Below, piece by piece: positions 19,818 to 28,071 of a stretch of DNA of 64,000 nucleotides (the stretch's first letter is position 1; the number at the start of each line of letters is the position of its first letter). Source of the DNA: Streptomyces akebiae (GTDB lineage Bacteria; Actinomycetota; Actinomycetes; Streptomycetales; Streptomycetaceae); the NCBI RefSeq assembly GCF_019599145.1, contig NZ_CP080647.1, positions 7,874,001 through 7,938,000 of the forward strand, in the 5' to 3' direction. The notes under the pieces were generated by a model. It was given only the letters and a program-made list of their open reading frames with translations, was not told the DNA's origin and made no database searches. Position numbers and translations under genes: made by a program.

Positions 19818-21029
19818 ATGAAGACGATCGACGAGCTCCTCGCCGAGCCAGTCGCCGGCCGGCGGGTCTTCGTCCGCGCCGACCTCAACGTGCCGCTCGA
19901 CGGCACCACCATCACCGACGACGGCCGCATCCGCGCCGTCCTGCCCACCGTGAAGGCGCTGGCCGAGGCGGGCGCGCGCGTCGTCGTCGCCTCCCACCTC
20001 GGCCGCCCCAAGGGCGCCCCGGACCCGGCCTTCTCCCTCGCCCCGGCCGCCGCCCGCCTCGGTGAACTCCTCGGCGCCGACGTGGCGTTCGCGACCGACA
20101 CGGTCGGCGAGTCCGCCACCGCCACGGTCGCGGGCCTGGCCGACGGCCAGGTCGCCGTGGTCGAGAACCTGCGCTTCAACGCCGGTGAGACGAGCAAGGA
20201 CGACGCCGAGCGCGGCGCCTTCGCCGATCAGCTGGCCGCCCTCGCGGACGTCTACGTCGGCGACGGGTTCGGCGCGGTGCACCGTAAGCACGCCTCGGTC
20301 TTCGACCTCCCCGCCAGGCTGCCGCACTACGCCGGCTACCTCATCGCCACCGAGGTCGGCGTCCTGAGGAAGCTCACCGACGACGTCCAGCGGCCCTACG
20401 TCGTCGCGCTCGGCGGCGCCAAGGTCTCCGACAAGCTCGCCGTCATCGACCAGCTGCTCGGCAAGGCCGACCGCATCCTCATCGGCGGCGGCATGGCGTA
20501 CACCTTCCTCAAGGCCAAGGGCCACGAGATCGGCAGCTCCCTGCTCCAGGAGGACCAGCTCGACGCGGTCGCCGAGTACCTGGAGCGCGCGGAGAAGACC
20601 GGCGTCGAACTGGTCCTGCCCGTCGACGCCGTCGTCGCGCCCGCCTTCCCGGACCTGAAGAGCAAGGCTCCGGCCGACGCCACCTCGGTGGCGGCGGACG
20701 CCATGCCCACCGATCAGATGGGCCTGGACATCGGTCCGGAGTCCCGCAAGCTCTACGCCTCGAAGATCGCGGACGCCGCCACCGTCTTCTGGAACGGCCC
20801 CATGGGCGTCTTCGAGCACCCCGATTTCGCCGAGGGCACCAAGGCGGTCGCCCAGGCACTCCTCGATTCCGAGGCCTTCACGGTCGTCGGCGGCGGAGAC
20901 TCCGCCGCGGCCGTGCGCATCCTGGGCTTCGACGAGAACGCATTCGGCCACATCTCGACCGGTGGTGGCGCCTCCCTCGAATACCTCGAGGGCAAGACGC
21001 TCCCCGGCCTCGCCGCACTGGAGGACTGA
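19818..21029 (+). CDS. pgk: Phosphoglycerate kinase
   Basis: A 403-residue two-lobe kinase making ATP from 1,3-bisphosphoglycerate. The N-terminal substrate lobe shows VFVRADLNVPLDG and ASHLGRPKG; the C-terminal nucleotide lobe shows ALGGAKVSDKLAVID, FWNGPMGVFE and VVGGGDSAAAV. Length is normal. The start ATG follows CGGGAG and the stop lies 6 bases before tpiA, so the two are co-translated. Confidence 0.98.
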   Translation: MKTIDELLAEPVAGRRVFVRADLNVPLDGTTITDDGRIRAVLPTVKALAEAGARVVVASHLGRPKGAPDPAFSLAPAAARLGELLGADVAFATDTVGESATATVAGLADGQVAVVENLRFNAGETSKDDAERGAFADQLAALADVYVGDGFGAVHRKHASVFDLPARLPHYAGYLIATEVGVLRKLTDDVQRPYVVALGGAKVSDKLAVIDQLLGKADRILIGGGMAYTFLKAKGHEIGSSLLQEDQLDAVAEYLERAEKTGVELVLPVDAVVAPAFPDLKSKAPADATSVAADAMPTDQMGLDIGPESRKLYASKIADAATVFWNGPMGVFEHPDFAEGTKAVAQALLDSEAFTVVGGGDSAAAVRILGFDENAFGHISTGGGASLEYLEGKTLPGLAALED

Positions 21030-21035
21030 CCCTCA

Positions 21036-21812
21036 ATGAGCACGCGTACGCCCCTGATGGCGGGCAACTGGAAGATGAACCTCAACCACCTCGAGGCCAT
21101 CGCCCACGTCCAGAAGCTCGCCTTCGCCCTCGCCGACAAGGACTACGAGGCCTGTGAGGTCGCGGTCCTGCCGCCCTTCACCGACCTGCGCTCGGTCCAG
21201 ACCCTGGTCGACGGCGACAAGCTCAAGATCAAGTACGGCGCCCAGGACCTTTCGGCCCACGACTCCGGCGCGTACACCGGCGAGATCTCCGGCCCGATGC
21301 TGGCCAAGCTCAAGTGCACGTTCGTCGCGATCGGCCACTCCGAGCGCCGCCAGTACCACGACGAGACCGACGAGATCGTCAACGCCAAGGTCAAGGCCGC
21401 CTACAAGCACGGACTCACCCCGATCCTGTGCGTCGGCGAGGAGCTGGAGGTCCGTGAGGCGGGCAACCACGTCTCCCACACCCTCGCCCAGGTCGAGGGC
21501 GGCCTCAAGGACGTCCCCGCCGAGCACGCCGAGACCGTCGTCATCGCCTACGAGCCCGTCTGGGCCATCGGCACCGGCAAGGTCTGCGGCGCCGAGGACG
21601 CCCAGGAGGTCTGCGCGGCCATCCGCGCCAAGCTCGCCGAGCTGTACGGTCAGGAGCTGGCCGACCAGGTCCGCATCCAGTACGGCGGCTCCGTCAAGGC
21701 CGGGAACGTCGCCGAGATCATGGCCCAGGCCGACATCGACGGCGCCCTCGTCGGCGGTGCCTCGCTGGACGCCGACGAGTTCGTCAAGATCGTGCGCTTC
21801 CGCGACCAGTGA
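21036..21812 (+). CDS. tpiA: Triosephosphate isomerase
   Basis: A 258-residue TIM barrel interconverting dihydroxyacetone phosphate and glyceraldehyde 3-phosphate. MAGNWKMN carries the catalytic Lys, AIGHSERR contains His101, and [12 protein letters not shown] holds Glu173. The phosphate-binding YGGSVK follows near the end. A GGAGG site inside the end of pgk serves as ribosome site. Its substrate is also a precursor of the aminohydroxybenzoate made by the accessory cluster 19 kb away; that relation is only metabolic. Confidence 0.98.
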   Translation: MSTRTPLMAGNWKMNLNHLEAIAHVQKLAFALADKDYEACEVAVLPPFTDLRSVQTLVDGDKLKIKYGAQDLSAHDSGAYTGEISGPMLAKLKCTFVAIGHSERRQYHDETDEIVNAKVKAAYKHGLTPILCVGEELEVREAGNHVSHTLAQVEGGLKDVPAEHAETVVIAYEPVWAIGTGKVCGAEDAQEVCAAIRAKLAELYGQELADQVRIQYGGSVKAGNVAEIMAQADIDGALVGGASLDADEFVKIVRFRDQ

Positions 21813-21842
21813 GTAGGCGGTAGCAGCGAGACGTCGTACTCT

Positions 21843-21875
21843 TGCGGGGACCGGCCGCCGCGGCCGGTCCCCGCA
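21843..21875 (+). terminator. Terminator after tpiA
   Basis: A 15-bp perfect stem (21843-21857 with 21861-21875) with a 3-nt loop lies 31 bases past tpiA and ends about 33 bases before the secG start. Confidence 0.85.
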
Positions 21876-21907
21876 GTCCATCAGAATCCGAGGAAGTTGG
21901 TCCAGCC

Positions 21908-22144
21908 GTGGTTATGGGGTTCTCGATCGCCCTGATCGTCTTCAGCCTGCTGATGATGCTGCTGGTGCTGATGCACAAGGGCAAGGGCGGCGGCCTCTCC
22001 GACATGTTCGGTGGCGGTATGCAGTCCTCCGTCGGCGGCTCCTCGGTCGCCGAGCGCAACCTCGACCGGATCACCGTCGTGGTCGGTCTGCTGTGGTTCG
22101 CGTGCATTGTCGTACTCGGCATCCTGATGAAGGTCAACAACTGA
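21908..22144 (+). CDS. secG: Protein translocase subunit SecG
   Basis: A 78-residue inner-membrane protein of the SecYEG channel. It has two transmembrane segments (about 3-22 and 55-73) around a Gly-rich cytosolic loop (GKGGGLSDMFGGGM), the usual SecG pattern. GTG 21908 is preceded by AGGAAG at 11 nt; ATG 21914, two codons on, is an alternative. It is conserved downstream of tpiA in Streptomyces. Confidence 0.95.
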   Translation: MVMGFSIALIVFSLLMMLLVLMHKGKGGGLSDMFGGGMQSSVGGSSVAERNLDRITVVVGLLWFACIVVLGILMKVNN

Positions 22145-22198
22145 CCCTCAGGCCGACACCGGCGAACAACGCGTCACGGACGCACCATTCCGCACGTA

Positions 22199-22247
22199 AA
22201 GCCCCATGCCGGGTACGCGACTTCGAGCGCGGCCTATCATGGGGCTT
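22199..22247. other. Ten-base inverted repeat with 29-nt loop after secG
   Basis: AAGCCCCATG (22199-22208) pairs perfectly with CATGGGGCTT (22238-22247). It lies 54 bases after secG and could end that transcript or fold as part of an RNA leader for the next gene. The loop contains a smaller GCG/CGC stem. Confidence 0.4.
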
Positions 22248-22300
22248 GCGTCTGTGGGCGGGATGTAACTCCAATCACTGGACGCGCGTTGGGCCTTACG

Positions 22301-22306
22301 TAGACT
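22301..22306 (+). promoter_or_regulatory. Candidate -10 box for the RbpA-like gene
   Basis: TAGACT matches the actinobacterial SigA-type -10 and lies 66 bases before the GTG start. A weak TGGACG about 16 bases upstream could act as -35. This is a pattern match only. Confidence 0.3.
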
Positions 22307-22372
22307 GAGGCGCTCGCAGCGAAGCGAAACGCCGACTCGCTTCGCCGCACCATCACGCAGGGAGTTACGACC

Positions 22373-22708
22373 GTGGCAAGTGGCAACGCGATCCGAGGAA
22401 GCCGGGTCGGGGCGGGGCCGATGGGCGAAGCCGAGCGCGGCGAGTCCGCACCCCGGCTGCGCATCTCCTTCTGGTGCTCCAACGGACACGAGACCCAGCC
22501 GAGTTTCGCCAGCGACGCACAGGTCCCCGACACCTGGGACTGCCCGCGCTGCGGCTTCCCGGCCGGACAGGACCGGGACAACCCGCCGGACCCACCGCGC
22601 ACCGAGCCCTACAAGACGCACCTCGCCTACGTCCGCGAGCGGCGCAGCGACGCGGACGGCGAGGCGATCCTCGCCGAGGCGCTCGCCAAACTACGGGGCG
22701 AGATCTAG
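22373..22708 (+). CDS. RbpA-family RNA polymerase-binding protein (paralogue)
   Basis: A 111-residue protein with GTG start and a GGAG site. It has the RbpA layout: a basic N-terminal tail (RGSRVGAGPMG), a small zinc-ribbon core with Cys35, His39, Cys57 and Cys60 (FWCSNGH and WDCPRCG), and a C-terminal helix (THLAYVRERRSDADGEAILAEALAKLR) like the sigma-interaction domain. RbpA stabilises the housekeeping sigma factor on RNA polymerase. The main Streptomyces RbpA I remember lies elsewhere and has a different N-terminus, so this is probably a second family member. It is flanked by its own promoter-like box and terminator. Confidence 0.85.
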   Translation: MASGNAIRGSRVGAGPMGEAERGESAPRLRISFWCSNGHETQPSFASDAQVPDTWDCPRCGFPAGQDRDNPPDPPRTEPYKTHLAYVRERRSDADGEAILAEALAKLRGEI

Positions 22709-22717
22709 CGAACGACA

Positions 22718-22746
22718 CCGGCCGGGCACCGAGGGTGCCCGGCCGG
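22718..22746 (+). terminator. Terminator after the RbpA-like gene
   Basis: A 13-bp perfect stem (22718-22730 with 22734-22746) with a 3-nt loop begins 10 bases after the stop codon. Confidence 0.85.
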
Positions 22747-22768
22747 AGACGTATGGAGCTGGAGGCGT

Positions 22769-23799
22769 ATGGTGCAGTGACTGGCTCTTCCGCAGGTCAG
22801 GCCGCTTGTCAGTGGGTCCCTCTCCAGCTTCGGGGACGCACTGCGTACGGCCGCGCTGCCGCTGCCCGAGGTGACATCGACCAACGGCCGCTGCTCGTCG
22901 CCTCGGTCACGGCCTGCGGCCATCTGCCCTGGCTCGTGTCCGGGCTGTTCGGCGGGGCCGTCGCCGACCGCGTGGACCAGCGGCGGGCCATGTGGGTCGT
23001 CGACGTCGTGCGGGGGCTGCTGGGGGCGGGCTTCGCTGGAGCCGTGGCCCTCGACAGGTCCTCGATCGCCCTGCTGATCGCCGTGGCCTTCGCCCTGACC
23101 ACACTCCAGACGCTGCTCGACAACGCGGCGACGGCCCTGCTGCCCGCCGTGGTGGGCCGGGACGCCCTGGGCGCGGCGAATGCCCGGTTGACGACCGGTC
23201 AGCAGGCCGCGGGCGGACTGGTGGCCGCGCCGCTCGTGCCGCGCCGGACTGGCGGACACCGGGGCGGGACATGGCCCTGCGCGGACTGTGCGACGCCACC
23301 GCGCTGTGCGACGTCGGGTTCACGACGGTGACGACCGCCTACGCCGTGGGCGGGCTCGCCGGGGGAGCGGTGAACGGACGCCCGGTGATCCGCGTCGGGA
23401 GAGAGCGGGCCGTGCTGCCGGCCGGTGCGGCGCCCATCGCGGCGTTGCTCGCGATGGGCACGGTGCGCGGTCCGGCGGCACTCGCGGTGAGCCTCGCCGT
23501 GTGCGGCGCCACGGGGATGGTGGGGAACGTCAACTCCACGCCCCTGATGCAACAGCGCACCTCCGCCGACCTGCGCTCGGCCGCGTCGGGTCCGTCTTCC
23601 GGACCCTCGGCGCGGCGGGGGCGCCCCTCGGTGCCCTCCTGGGCGGAGCCGTCGCCACGGCCTGGGTACGCGCACGTCGGCCCTGCTCGCCGCCGCCTTC
23701 TTCGTCGTGTCGGTCGTCACGCTGATACCGGCGCTCAGGAGGGACGTATCTGTTGTTGTGCCGGACGACCGGGGGACGACAGCTCGTGTTCCGTCGTGA
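22769..23799 (+). pseudogene. Frameshifted MFS transporter remnant
   Basis: Fragments of one 12-helix major facilitator protein can be read only by changing frame several times. An N-terminal DWLFRR, then SSFGDALRTAALPLPEV, lie in different frames, followed by LPWLVSGLFGGAVADRVDQRRAMWVVDVVRGLL through AANARLTTGQQAAGGLVAAP. Later comes a third frame with TTAYAVGGLAGGAVNGR through NVNSTPLMQQRTSADLR, then FRTLGAAGAPLGALLGGAVAT, and finally SALLAAAFFVVSVVTLIPALRRD ending at TGA 23797-23799. At least four shifts are needed, so no functional protein is expected. It lies just before pgi. Confidence 0.8.
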
Positions 23800-23872
23800 T
23801 CAATTAGGTTGGAACGGCAGCGGGGCGAGGTACGCAGGCAGGACCAGGTAGGAAAGAAGGCTGAAGTCCGAG

Positions 23873-25525
23873 ATGAACGCAGAAAGCCGTACCAGGCTCA
23901 ACCAGACGCCGGAGTGGAACGCGCTGGCCGAGCACCGGGAGCAGCAGGGCGACGTCCGGCTGCGCGAGTTGTTCGCGGCCGACCCGGGACGCGGTGCCGG
24001 GTACACGCTGGAGGTCGGCGATCTGCACGTCGACTACTCCAAGCATCTGGTCACCGACGAGACACTGCGGCTGCTGCGCGAGCTGGCCGCCGCGACCGAC
24101 GTGTTCGGGTTGCGGGACGCCATGTTCCGCGGCGAGAAGATCAACACCACCGAGGACCGTGCCGTCCTGCACACCGCGCTGCGCGCCCCGCGCGACGCCG
24201 TGATCGAGGTCGACGGCGAGAACGTGGTGCCCGGTGTGCACGCCGTGCTCGACAGGATGGGCGGCTTCGCCGAGCGCATCCGCTCCGGCGAGTGGACCGG
24301 CCACACGGGCAGGCGTATCAAGAACGTCGTCAACATCGGGATCGGCGGCTCCGACCTCGGCCCGGCGATGGCGTACGAGGTGCTGCGCTCCTACACCGAC
24401 CGCGATCTGACCGTCCGTTTCGTGTCCAACGTGGACGGGGCCGATCTGCACGAGGCGGTGCGGGACCTGGACGCGGCCGAGACACTGTTCATCATCGCCT
24501 CCAAGACGTTCACCACGATCGAGACGATCACCAACGCGACCTCCGCGCGTGACTGGCTGCTCACCGAGCTGAAGGCCGGCTCCGAGGCCGTCGCCAAGCA
24601 CTTCGTGGCGCTCTCGACGAACGCCGAGAAGGTGTCGGACTTCGGCATCGACACGGCCAACATGTTCGAGTTCTGGGACTGGGTCGGCGGGCGGTACTCC
24701 TACGACTCGGCGATCGGGCTGTCCCTGATGATCGCGATCGGCCCCGACCGCTTCCGGGAGATGCTCGACGGATTCCGGATCGTCGACGAGCACTTCCGTA
24801 CGGCACCCGCCGAGTCCAATGTGCCCCTGCTGCTGGGCCTGTTGGGGATCTGGTACGGCAACTTCCACGACGCCCAGTCGCACGCGGTGCTGCCCTACAG
24901 CCACTACCTGTCCAAGTTCACCGCCTACCTCCAGCAGCTGGACATGGAGTCCAACGGCAAGTACGTGGGCCGGGACGGGGTACCGGTGGAGTGGCAGACC
25001 GGGCCGGTCGTCTGGGGCACGCCGGGGACGAACGGGCAGCACGCGTACTACCAGTTGATCCACCAGGGCACGAAGCTGATCCCCGCGGACTTCATCGGGT
25101 TCGCGGAGCCGGTCGCCGAACTCAGTGACCCGCTCAAGGCGCAGCACGACCTCCTGATGGCCAACTTCTTCGCGCAGACCCAGGCGTTGGCCTTCGGCAA
25201 GACACCGGACGAGGTGCGGGCGGAGGGCGTGCCGGAGGAGCTGGTGCCGCACAAGACGTTCAGGGGGAACCACCCGACGACCACGATCCTGGCGAAGGAG
25301 CTGACCCCGTCGGTCCTCGGTCAGCTGATCGCGCTGTACGAGCACAAGGTGTTCGTCCAGGGTGCCATCTGGAACATCGACTCCTTCGACCAGTGGGGCG
25401 TCGAACTGGGCAAGGTCCTCGCCAAGCGCGTCGAGCCGGCGCTCACGGAAGGGGCCGAGGTGCCGGGACTGGACGAGTCCACGAAGGCCCTGGTCGCCAA
25501 GTACCGGGCGCTGCGCGGACGGTAG
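23873..25525 (+). CDS. pgi: Glucose-6-phosphate isomerase
   Basis: A 550-residue cytosolic enzyme interconverting glucose 6-phosphate and fructose 6-phosphate, the branch point of glycolysis and the pentose phosphate pathway. Phosphate-binding [38 protein letters not shown], and the C-terminal active-site region [13 protein letters not shown] ([13 protein letters not shown]) are all intact. AGGAAAG about 20 bases upstream and GAAGTCCGAG before ATG 23873 leave the start plausible. The gene ends in a convergent terminator facing the accessory cluster. Confidence 0.97.
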   Translation: MNAESRTRLNQTPEWNALAEHREQQGDVRLRELFAADPGRGAGYTLEVGDLHVDYSKHLVTDETLRLLRELAAATDVFGLRDAMFRGEKINTTEDRAVLHTALRAPRDAVIEVDGENVVPGVHAVLDRMGGFAERIRSGEWTGHTGRRIKNVVNIGIGGSDLGPAMAYEVLRSYTDRDLTVRFVSNVDGADLHEAVRDLDAAETLFIIASKTFTTIETITNATSARDWLLTELKAGSEAVAKHFVALSTNAEKVSDFGIDTANMFEFWDWVGGRYSYDSAIGLSLMIAIGPDRFREMLDGFRIVDEHFRTAPAESNVPLLLGLLGIWYGNFHDAQSHAVLPYSHYLSKFTAYLQQLDMESNGKYVGRDGVPVEWQTGPVVWGTPGTNGQHAYYQLIHQGTKLIPADFIGFAEPVAELSDPLKAQHDLLMANFFAQTQALAFGKTPDEVRAEGVPEELVPHKTFRGNHPTTTILAKELTPSVLGQLIALYEHKVFVQGAIWNIDSFDQWGVELGKVLAKRVEPALTEGAEVPGLDESTKALVAKYRALRGR

Positions 25526-25532
25526 CCGTGCG

Positions 25533-25575
25533 GGGTGGGGAGGCGGGCGGCCGCGCGACGTCCACTTCCCCACCC
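25533..25575. terminator. Convergent terminator between pgi and the accessory cluster
   Basis: Nine perfectly paired bases (GGGTGGGGA at 25533-25541 with 25567-25575) form a stem with a long loop that has extra internal pairing. It begins 8 bases after pgi and ends 38 bases before the stop of the ketoreductase gene on the other strand. Confidence 0.6.
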
Positions 25576-25612
25576 GGTCCGCGGGGCCGGCGGTCCAGGG
25601 CCTCGCCGGGCC

Positions 25613-26329
25613 TCAGTGTCCCAGTCCGGCGCCTCCGTCGACGGGGATCACGGCGCCGCGTACGTACCCGGCGTCGGCCAGGAAGGCCACCGCCTCGGCG
25701 ACCTCCTCGGGGGTGCCCAGGCGTCCGGCGGGGGTGGTCCGCAGCAGCGCGCGGCGCTGCTCCGCCGTGAGGGCGCGGCTCATGTCGGTCTCGGTGAGGC
25801 CGGGGGCAACGACGTTGCAGGTGATGTCGCGGGGGCCGAGTTCCTGGGTGAGGGAGCGGGCGAAGCCGACCAGACCCGCCTTCGCCGCGGCGTAGTTGGT
25901 CTGGCCGGGGGCGCCGCGCAGGGCGGCCGTGGAGGAGATCAGGACGATACGGCCGTGGCCCGCGCGCAGCATGCCCCGCACCGCGCGCTGGGCGACACGG
26001 AAGGCCCCGGTGAGATTGGTGTCGACGACCGAGGTGAAGTCCTCCTCGGTCATCCGGACCAGCAGCCGGTCCTGGGCGGCGCCGGCGTTGGCGACCAGGA
26101 CGGAGACCGGGCCGTGGGCGGTCTCGGCCTCCTTGAAGGCCTGGTCGATCTGACCGCTGTCCGTCACATCGCACCGCACGGCGAGGAGCCCCTCGGAGGG
26201 AGGGGGTCCGTCGCCCCGGTGGGTCACGGTGACCCGGTCCCCGGCCGCCGCGAAACGGCGGGCGACGGCGAGCCCGATGCCCCTGTTCCCGCCGGTGACG
26301 AAGACCGAACGGGCCGTGGCCTGTGTCAT
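25613..26329 (-). CDS. FabG-type 3-oxoacyl-ACP reductase (pathway ketoreductase)
   Basis: A 238-residue short-chain dehydrogenase. It has the nucleotide-binding TGGNRGIG (residues 12-19), NAG at 81-83, and the Ser132/Tyr146/Lys150 catalytic set (ISST...NYAAAK), as in FabG. The expected job is NADPH reduction of a 3-oxoacyl group on an acyl carrier protein. As the last gene of a 14-gene operon with its own ketosynthase and carrier proteins, it probably reduces the newly extended chain. ATG 26329 overlaps the exporter stop by 4 bases. A specific substrate cannot be read from sequence. Confidence 0.85.
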   Translation of the reverse strand: MTQATARSVFVTGGNRGIGLAVARRFAAAGDRVTVTHRGDGPPPSEGLLAVRCDVTDSGQIDQAFKEAETAHGPVSVLVANAGAAQDRLLVRMTEEDFTSVVDTNLTGAFRVAQRAVRGMLRAGHGRIVLISSTAALRGAPGQTNYAAAKAGLVGFARSLTQELGPRDITCNVVAPGLTETDMSRALTAEQRRALLRTTPAGRLGTPEEVAEAVAFLADAGYVRGAVIPVDGGAGLGH

Positions 26330-28071
26330 CGCGCTGTCCTTTTCTCCGTCGAGCCTGACGGTGTATCCGCCGAGTCCGGCGGTGAGTCCGGTGGCTTCCT
26401 CGCCGAGTCCGGTGGTGAGTCCGGTGGCTTCCTCGCCGAGTCCGGTGGTGAGTCCGGCGGCGTCGTTGCCCGGTCCGGCGGTGAGTCCGGCGGAGTCTTT
26501 GCCGACTCCGGCGGTTTCTGTGTCGGGTCCGGCGAGCGGGGGCGCAGGCCCACGACGGCGACCGCGCATCCGACGAGTGCGAGGGCGGCGACGGAGAGCG
26601 TGGCGGCGTCCATGGCGTCGAGGAAGGCGCGGTCGGCGGTGGTGGCCAGTCCGGGCAGGTCCAGGGAACGGGACAGGGAGCGGGCCGCCTCGGGGGAGGT
26701 GCGGGCCTGTTCCTCGGCTGCCGGGGACAGGTCCGTCGTGGCGCCGGGCAGTTCGGCGTCGGCCATCCGCCGTCGGTAGACGCCGGAGAGGATCGAGCCG
26801 GCCATGGCCACACCGAGGGTGCCGCCGACCTGTCGGGTGACGCTGTTGACGGCGGAGCCGGCGCCCGCGAGCTGCGGCGGCACCCCGCGCATCATCACGG
26901 CCGTGACCGGCGTGCCGACCAGGCCCATGCCGAAGCCCTGGATCCACAGCAGGACGGCGACGATCCAGAGGGGGGTGCGCCCGTCGAGCCAGGCGTAGGC
27001 GACGTAGGTGACGGCGGTGGCCAGGACGCCGGAAGCGACCGTCCAGCGGGCCGACACCAGGCGGCTCAGTGCCGGGGAGGCCTGACTGCCCAGGACGATG
27101 CCGACGGCGGCGGCGATCATCACGGTCCCCGCGTCGGCGGGGGAGAGGCCCCGGGGACCCTGGAGGTAGAAGGCCGCGTAGAACAGGTGACCGGCCAGCG
27201 CCATGAAGGCGATCAGCAGGACCGCACTGCCCGCCGTGAAGCCGGGCTGCCGGAACAGCCGCAGGTCCAGACTGGGCGTCGCGGACCTGCGCTGACCGGC
27301 GACGAACACGGCCAGGAGCACACCGCCCAGCACCAGGGGCAGGAGGACGCGCGGGCCGTACCAGGCGCTGCCGCCGCCGAGTTCGATGACGCCGTAGACG
27401 ACGCCGCCCAGGCCGAGCACCGACAGGGCGAGGCCCGGCAGGTCGAGCACCCGGCGGCGGGAGCCGCCGAGGTCGGGAACGACGGCCAGGACCGCCAGCA
27501 GGCACAGGGCCACGATCGGTACGTTGACCAGGAACACCGAGCCCCACCAGAAGTGGCTGAGCAGTGCCCCGCCCGCGACGGGGCCGACGGCCACGCCGAG
27601 ACCGCTCGACGAACTCCAGATCGCGATCGCCCGGGTGCGTTTCTCCTCCGGGGTGCTCTGCACGATGACCGTCAGCGTCGCGGGCATGAGCAGACCGCTG
27701 CCCGCCCCCATGAAGGCCCGCGCCACGATCAGCCACGCTGGGCTGTCCACGAACGCGCCCGCGCCGGAGGCCACGCCGATCAGCGCGAGCCCGGCGACCA
27801 GCGTCTTCCGGGGGCCGAAACGGTCGGCCAGCGCGCCCCCCGCGAACAGGGTGCCTGCGACGACCAGGGTGTAGGCGCTCGCCACCCACTCCAGTTCGCC
27901 GGGGGTCGCGCCCAGGCCCTTCACCGGGTCGGCGAGGGTGGTGACGGCGACGTTGAGGATCGAGGTGTCCAGCCAGATCAGCATCTGGGCGCAGACCACG
28001 ACCAGGAGGACGGGCCAGGAGCGGGCGGGTGGGGCGGCGGGTGCCGCGGTCGTCCGGCTCACGGTGCTCAC
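26326..28071 (-). CDS. DHA2-family MFS exporter with Pro-rich repetitive tail
   Basis: A 581-residue drug/H+ antiporter of the EmrB/QacA type with 14 predicted membrane helices. Motif A is GGALADRFGPRKTL and motif C-like sequence is GSGLLMPATLTVIVQSTPEEKRTRAIA. GTG 28071 overlaps the lyase stop by 4 bases. The last 60 residues are a PPDSPPDSARK repeat encoded by 33-bp DNA repeats, not expected for the family and probably cytosolic and disordered. Position inside the biosynthetic operon suggests it exports the product or protects the producer from it or from nitrite chemistry. Confidence 0.85.
   Translation of the reverse strand: MSTVSRTTAAPAAPPARSWPVLLVVVCAQMLIWLDTSILNVAVTTLADPVKGLGATPGELEWVASAYTLVVAGTLFAGGALADRFGPRKTLVAGLALIGVASGAGAFVDSPAWLIVARAFMGAGSGLLMPATLTVIVQSTPEEKRTRAIAIWSSSSGLGVAVGPVAGGALLSHFWWGSVFLVNVPIVALCLLAVLAVVPDLGGSRRRVLDLPGLALSVLGLGGVVYGVIELGGGSAWYGPRVLLPLVLGGVLLAVFVAGQRRSATPSLDLRLFRQPGFTAGSAVLLIAFMALAGHLFYAAFYLQGPRGLSPADAGTVMIAAAVGIVLGSQASPALSRLVSARWTVASGVLATAVTYVAYAWLDGRTPLWIVAVLLWIQGFGMGLVGTPVTAVMMRGVPPQLAGAGSAVNSVTRQVGGTLGVAMAGSILSGVYRRRMADAELPGATTDLSPAAEEQARTSPEAARSLSRSLDLPGLATTADRAFLDAMDAATLSVAALALVGCAVAVVGLRPRSPDPTQKPPESAKTPPDSPPDRATTPPDSPPDSARKPPDSPPDSARKPPDSPPDSADTPSGSTEKRTAR
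26368..26499 (-). repeat. 33-bp tandem repeats encoding the exporter tail
   Basis: Four abutting 33-bp units (26368-26400, 26401-26433, 26434-26466, 26467-26499) preserve the frame. The second differs from the first by one base and the fourth is degenerate. They encode 11-residue PPDSPPDS-ARK units. Copy number is likely to vary between strains. Confidence 0.85.

Noticed and set aside
26368..26499. Regular repeats that might suggest a CRISPR array
   Set aside because: The 33-bp units abut with no spacers and encode an in-frame protein repeat.
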